A DNA stretch of 6,544 nt. Origin: Bacteroidales bacterium (GTDB lineage Bacteria; Bacteroidota; Bacteroidia; Bacteroidales; SMBSF77). Positions 5,616 to 6,544 of the stretch are shown here, piece after piece; position 1 is the stretch's first letter; each line of letters opens with the position of its first letter. The translations under genes and the position numbers were made by a program. Where the stretch lies: assembly GCA_021106655.1 (NCBI GenBank), contig JAIOTT010000130.1, positions 1 through 6,544 on the forward strand, read 5' to 3'. Below the pieces are notes generated by a model, which saw nothing but the letters and a program-made list of their open reading frames with translations, had not been told where the DNA came from and made no database searches.

Positions 5616-6524
5616 GTGAATATAGATATCAATAAGATCAGAAAAGATTTCCCCATTCTGCAGCGGGAAGTATACGGAAAACCACTGGTTTATTTTGATA
5701 ATGCTGCTACAACCCAAAAACCATCAGTTGTAATACAGGCATTAAGCAAATATTACATGGAACAGAACAGTAATATTCATCGCGCTGCTCATTTTCTGGG
5801 AGAAGAAGCGACAGTAGCATACGAGGAATCAAGAAAAAATGTTCAAACATTTATCAATGCAGAAAATGCACATGAAATAATTTTTACAAAAGGAACAACG
5901 GATTCAATAAATCTTGTAGCCTCTTCTTTTGGGAAAAAGTTTTTTAAGGAAGGGGATGAAATTATTGTTTCTACTCTTGAACATCATTCAAATATAGTTC
6001 CATGGCAGTTTATGTGTGAACAAAGTGGAGCAAAGCTCAGGGTTATTCCAATTTCAGATTCAGGAGAGATCATTTTTTCAGAATATCAAAAGTTATTAAA
6101 CGACAAAACAAAGCTTGTTGCAATATCGCATGTTTCAAATGCTATTGGAACTATCAATCCGGTTAAAGAAGTAATTAAAGAAGCCCACGACCTAAATATC
6201 CCGGTTCTGATTGACGGCCCACAGGCCATCCCCCATATGAAGATTGACGTACAGGAACTTGACTGTGACTTTTATACATTCTCTTCTCATAAAATATACG
6301 GTCCTATGGGTGTTGGGACTTTGTATGGCAAGGAAAAATACCTGAATGAGATGCCTCCTTATCAGGGAGGTGGAGAGATGATTAATAATGTAAGTTTTGA
6401 AAAAACAACATATAATCAGCTTCCTTTCAAGTTCGAAGCAGGTACACCAAACGTTGCTGATGTAATCGGTTTTAGTGAGGCAATAAAATATATCCGCTCA
6501 ATAGGTATGGATAATATTTCTTAA
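5616..6524 (+). CDS. sufS: Cysteine desulfurase SufS, broken by an in-frame stop
   Basis: SufS is a PLP enzyme that converts cysteine to alanine and passes the persulfide sulfur, usually via SufE or SufU, to SufB. The visible 302 residues match the family from the N-terminus and share E. coli numbering: His123 (LEHHSN), Asn175 (SHVSNAIGT), Asp200, Gln203, and His225-Lys226 (SSHKIYGP), Lys226 being the PLP lysine. PPYQGGGEMI (247-256) and KFEAGTPN (272-279) follow. Group II enzymes are about 405 residues, with the catalytic Cys near 364. Here TAA at 6522-6524 stops the frame at 302, yet the same frame continues as YEKSLA, where SufS proteins typically have a YEHEL-like helix. The reading is therefore a nonsense mutation or sequence error, not a natural end. 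As written the product would lack the catalytic cysteine. The start is GTG at 5616, chosen because it gives the standard N-terminus 11 nt after sufD. Residue 202 is Pro in DGPQ where Ala is usual. Confidence 0.85.
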   Translation: MNIDINKIRKDFPILQREVYGKPLVYFDNAATTQKPSVVIQALSKYYMEQNSNIHRAAHFLGEEATVAYEESRKNVQTFINAENAHEIIFTKGTTDSINLVASSFGKKFFKEGDEIIVSTLEHHSNIVPWQFMCEQSGAKLRVIPISDSGEIIFSEYQKLLNDKTKLVAISHVSNAIGTINPVKEVIKEAHDLNIPVLIDGPQAIPHMKIDVQELDCDFYTFSSHKIYGPMGVGTLYGKEKYLNEMPPYQGGGEMINNVSFEKTTYNQLPFKFEAGTPNVADVIGFSEAIKYIRSIGMDNIS

Positions 6525-6544
6525 TACGAAAAATCTCTGGCGCA
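6522..6544 (+). other. sufS: In-frame TAA and post-stop continuation of sufS
   Basis: The codons after IGMDNIS are TAA TAC GAA AAA TCT CTG GCG, giving stop then YEKSLA in the same frame with no shift. Relatives read on through this point with a helix of the form xYEHELxxYA. A single base change from AAA, GAA or CAA would create the TAA. Only 20 bases after the stop are visible, so whether the rest of the gene, with the active-site cysteine, remains open cannot be seen. Confidence 0.75.

Noticed and set aside
6522..6524. Recoding of the sufS stop as selenocysteine, pyrrolysine or a reassigned codon
   Set aside because: The codon is TAA, not TGA or TAG; TAA also ends thiL, sufC and sufD normally, and SufS has no known need for recoding at this helix.

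Overview
The window looks like chromosomal DNA from a member of the Bacteroidota. It is AT-rich, and no start codon has a well-placed Shine-Dalgarno sequence. The two main transcription units start near boxes of the Bacteroidetes -7 type (TAnnTTTG). A fragment at the left end encodes a typical type IX secretion (T9SS) C-terminal sorting domain. Genus or species cannot be told from this sequence.

Layout. Positions 1-437 hold no intact gene: there is a broken minus-strand T9SS sorting-domain remnant (about 78-266) and three clusters of short-period degenerate repeats (9-43, 257-341, 381-408). Next, on the minus strand, is an intact thiamine-monophosphate kinase, thiL (438-1478). A 351-bp divergent intergenic region (1479-1829) carries a candidate promoter at each edge and more short-period repeats between them. 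The rest is a plus-strand SUF iron-sulfur cluster assembly operon: sufB (1830-3278), sufC (3412-4152), sufD (4180-5604) and sufS (5616 to the right edge).

How the genes work together. SufS takes sulfur from cysteine as a persulfide. SufB, SufC and SufD form the ATP-dependent scaffold on which the Fe-S cluster is built. SufB, SufC and SufD are full length and keep the recognised functional residues. sufC-sufD-sufS are tightly packed (27 and 11 bp gaps). sufB is separated from sufC by 133 bp that contain a long imperfect inverted repeat.

Most notable points. (1) sufS is interrupted by an in-frame TAA at 6522-6524, and the same frame continues with SufS-like sequence (YEKSLA) to the window edge. 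The stop therefore appears to be a nonsense change, or a sequence error, inside the gene, and it would remove the catalytic-cysteine domain. (2) Every intergenic region longer than 100 bp contains degenerate short words phased at 7, 9-10 or 10-12 nt, often as inverted pairs. (3) SufD ends in a CxxCxxxC tail. I did not find a wholly new gene system; the genes are of known families, and the less explained material is in the repeats and the sufS lesion.
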